Below the pieces are notes generated by a model. That model saw only the letters and a program-made list of their open reading frames with translations, ran no database searches and was not told the DNA's origin. Positions 33,175-34,109 of a stretch of DNA of 34,109 bases are shown here, piece after piece. The stretch spans positions 1 through 34,109 of the forward strand of contig JAGVIE010000005.1 of NCBI GenBank assembly GCA_020056225.1, read 5' to 3'. Numbering within the stretch: position 1 is the stretch's first letter; each line of letters begins with the position of its first letter. This stretch comes from Bacteroidota bacterium (GTDB taxonomy: Bacteria > Bacteroidota > Ignavibacteria > UBA10030 > SZUA-254). The translations under genes and the position numbers were made by a program.

Positions 33175-34109
33175 TCACACCACCTTCCTGGATATAATAG
33201 GCAGAGTAAACCTAACCAAAGTGCCTTTATTTAGCCCCTCTGATTCTACAAAAAACTTCCCGCCATGTAGCTCAACCAGCTTTTTAGAAAGCGGCAAACC
33301 GAGCCCGGTCCCCTCAGTTACCCGGGAATATGGAGTATCGACACGAAAAAACCCTTCGAATATTTTACCCATGTTTTCAGGCGCAATACCGACCCCCGTA
33401 TCCCATACCACTATTTCTATTTCGGAATCAGCCTTTCTCGTAGAGGCCCGCATGCCGATTTTACCACCCCCAGGTGTAAATTTAACCGCGTTTGAAAGCA
33501 AGTTGTAAAGTATCTCTTTTACCTTGAGCTCATCCCCCTCAATATTCGGCACATCTTCAGCTATTTCAAGCAACATTTGAAGCTTCTTTTTACTGACCAT
33601 ATCCGCTATCAGTAGTGAGATCTCATTTAACAGGCTTTTCATAGGTAAGCTGGATAATGCCAACTTCATCTTTCCGGCTTCAACTTTTGCCATATCAAGT
33701 ATCTGATTTATCAGTAAAAGAAGATGCTTTCCGCTGGTCAAAACATAATCAACGTATTTTTTCTGCTTCTCATTAAGCGACCCGAAAGTCTCGTCATATA
33801 ATATCTCAGAGAAACCATTGATAGAGTTGAGCGGTGTCCTGAGCTCATGCGACATGTTGGCCAGAAACTCGGATTTTGCCCGGGTGGTGCGTTTTAACTC
33901 GGCCGCCAACTCCTGTAACTCTTCATGAGCTTTTTCCAGGCCGGCTTCTACCTCCTTGCGGGTAGTGATATCCTCGATAGCCAGAAGGATGATACGTTCC
34001 TTGCCCAGCCCTCTTTCAATTTGCCGGGCATTCAAAAGCATTATGCGCCTGCCAATGGTAGCAAAATCATGTTCAACCTCATAGTTATCAAAGGTTGTCT
34101 TTTGGGGAA
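33175..34109 (-). CDS. Sensor histidine kinase, N-terminally cut by window edge
   Basis: The frame stays open to 34109, so the gene begins outside the window. The visible 311 residues begin in the end of a PAS-like domain (VEHDFATIGRRIMLLNARQI and ILLAIEDITTRKE, the form seen in CheB/PAS and HK fusions), then a coiled coil (LEKAHEELQELAAEL), HisKA with NMSHELRTPLNSI, N box NLLSNAVKFTP, G1 DTGVGIA and G2 GTGLGLPL. No receiver follows. It is the first of three genes on this strand, followed directly by the lone receiver gene and then the hybrid kinase. Confidence 0.9.
   Translation of the reverse strand, partial: PQKTTFDNYEVEHDFATIGRRIMLLNARQIERGLGKERIILLAIEDITTRKEVEAGLEKAHEELQELAAELKRTTRAKSEFLANMSHELRTPLNSINGFSEILYDETFGSLNEKQKKYVDYVLTSGKHLLLLINQILDMAKVEAGKMKLALSSLPMKSLLNEISLLIADMVSKKKLQMLLEIAEDVPNIEGDELKVKEILYNLLSNAVKFTPGGGKIGMRASTRKADSEIEIVVWDTGVGIAPENMGKIFEGFFRVDTPYSRVTEGTGLGLPLSKKLVELHGGKFFVESEGLNKGTLVRFTLPIISRKVV

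Overview
The window is a stretch of bacterial chromosome with moderate GC content. It most resembles the Ignavibacteriota/Chlorobiota/Bacteroidota (FCB) group. Evidence: a secreted protein ends in a type IX secretion sorting domain with the PNPFNPTT motif, a TonB-dependent outer-membrane receptor is present, transketolase is split into two genes, and a TrpB2-type tryptophan synthase and a lysine 6-aminotransferase are encoded. Taxonomy is inferred from gene content only. No rRNA, tRNA or CRISPR was seen.

Layout. 1-400 (minus): two small unrecognised overlapping ORFs behind a promoter. 517-2678 (plus): a secreted hypothetical protein overlapping a sigma-54-dependent response regulator. 2679-3127: a palindrome-rich repeat and a possible 42-residue ORF. 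3128-8671 (minus): a small hypothetical protein, trpB2 with an upstream leader that looks like a classical ribosome-mediated trp attenuator, a lipoprotein, a NUDIX-like protein and a GT39-like membrane protein. 8809-13773 (minus): a housekeeping block with rlmB, lgt, a hypothetical gene, hisS, a PTS EIIA-like gene and larB. 13906-20478 (plus): plsY, the two transketolase subunits, an HtrA protease, purB and an aldehyde dehydrogenase. 20532-21192 (plus): a MntA/HepT-type toxin-antitoxin pair. 21330-23054: a T9SS cargo protein. 23522-27283: a membrane protein fused to a THEP1-like NTPase, followed by a TonB-dependent receptor. 27565-28902: lysine 6-aminotransferase. 29142-34109 (minus): a signalling cluster of histidine kinase, single-domain receiver and multi-PAS/GAF hybrid kinase.

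How the genes work together. Lysine 6-aminotransferase and the aldehyde dehydrogenase could form consecutive steps of lysine degradation to 2-aminoadipate, although they are about 7 kb apart. The fused transporter-like protein and the TonB receptor probably form one uptake unit for a scarce ligand. The kinase/receiver/hybrid-kinase cluster is probably one phosphorelay.

The two most interesting items are (i) the trp attenuator: a consensus promoter, a 36-residue peptide with three consecutive Trp codons, mutually exclusive hairpins and a terminator, all ahead of a lone trpB2 and with a MITE-like insertion between terminator and gene; and (ii) the single-chain protein that looks like ECF S-like + ECF T-like + THEP1 NTPase domains, coupled to an outer-membrane receptor and preceded by a structured leader with an intrinsic terminator. 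Several palindromic, REP-like elements are scattered between genes.
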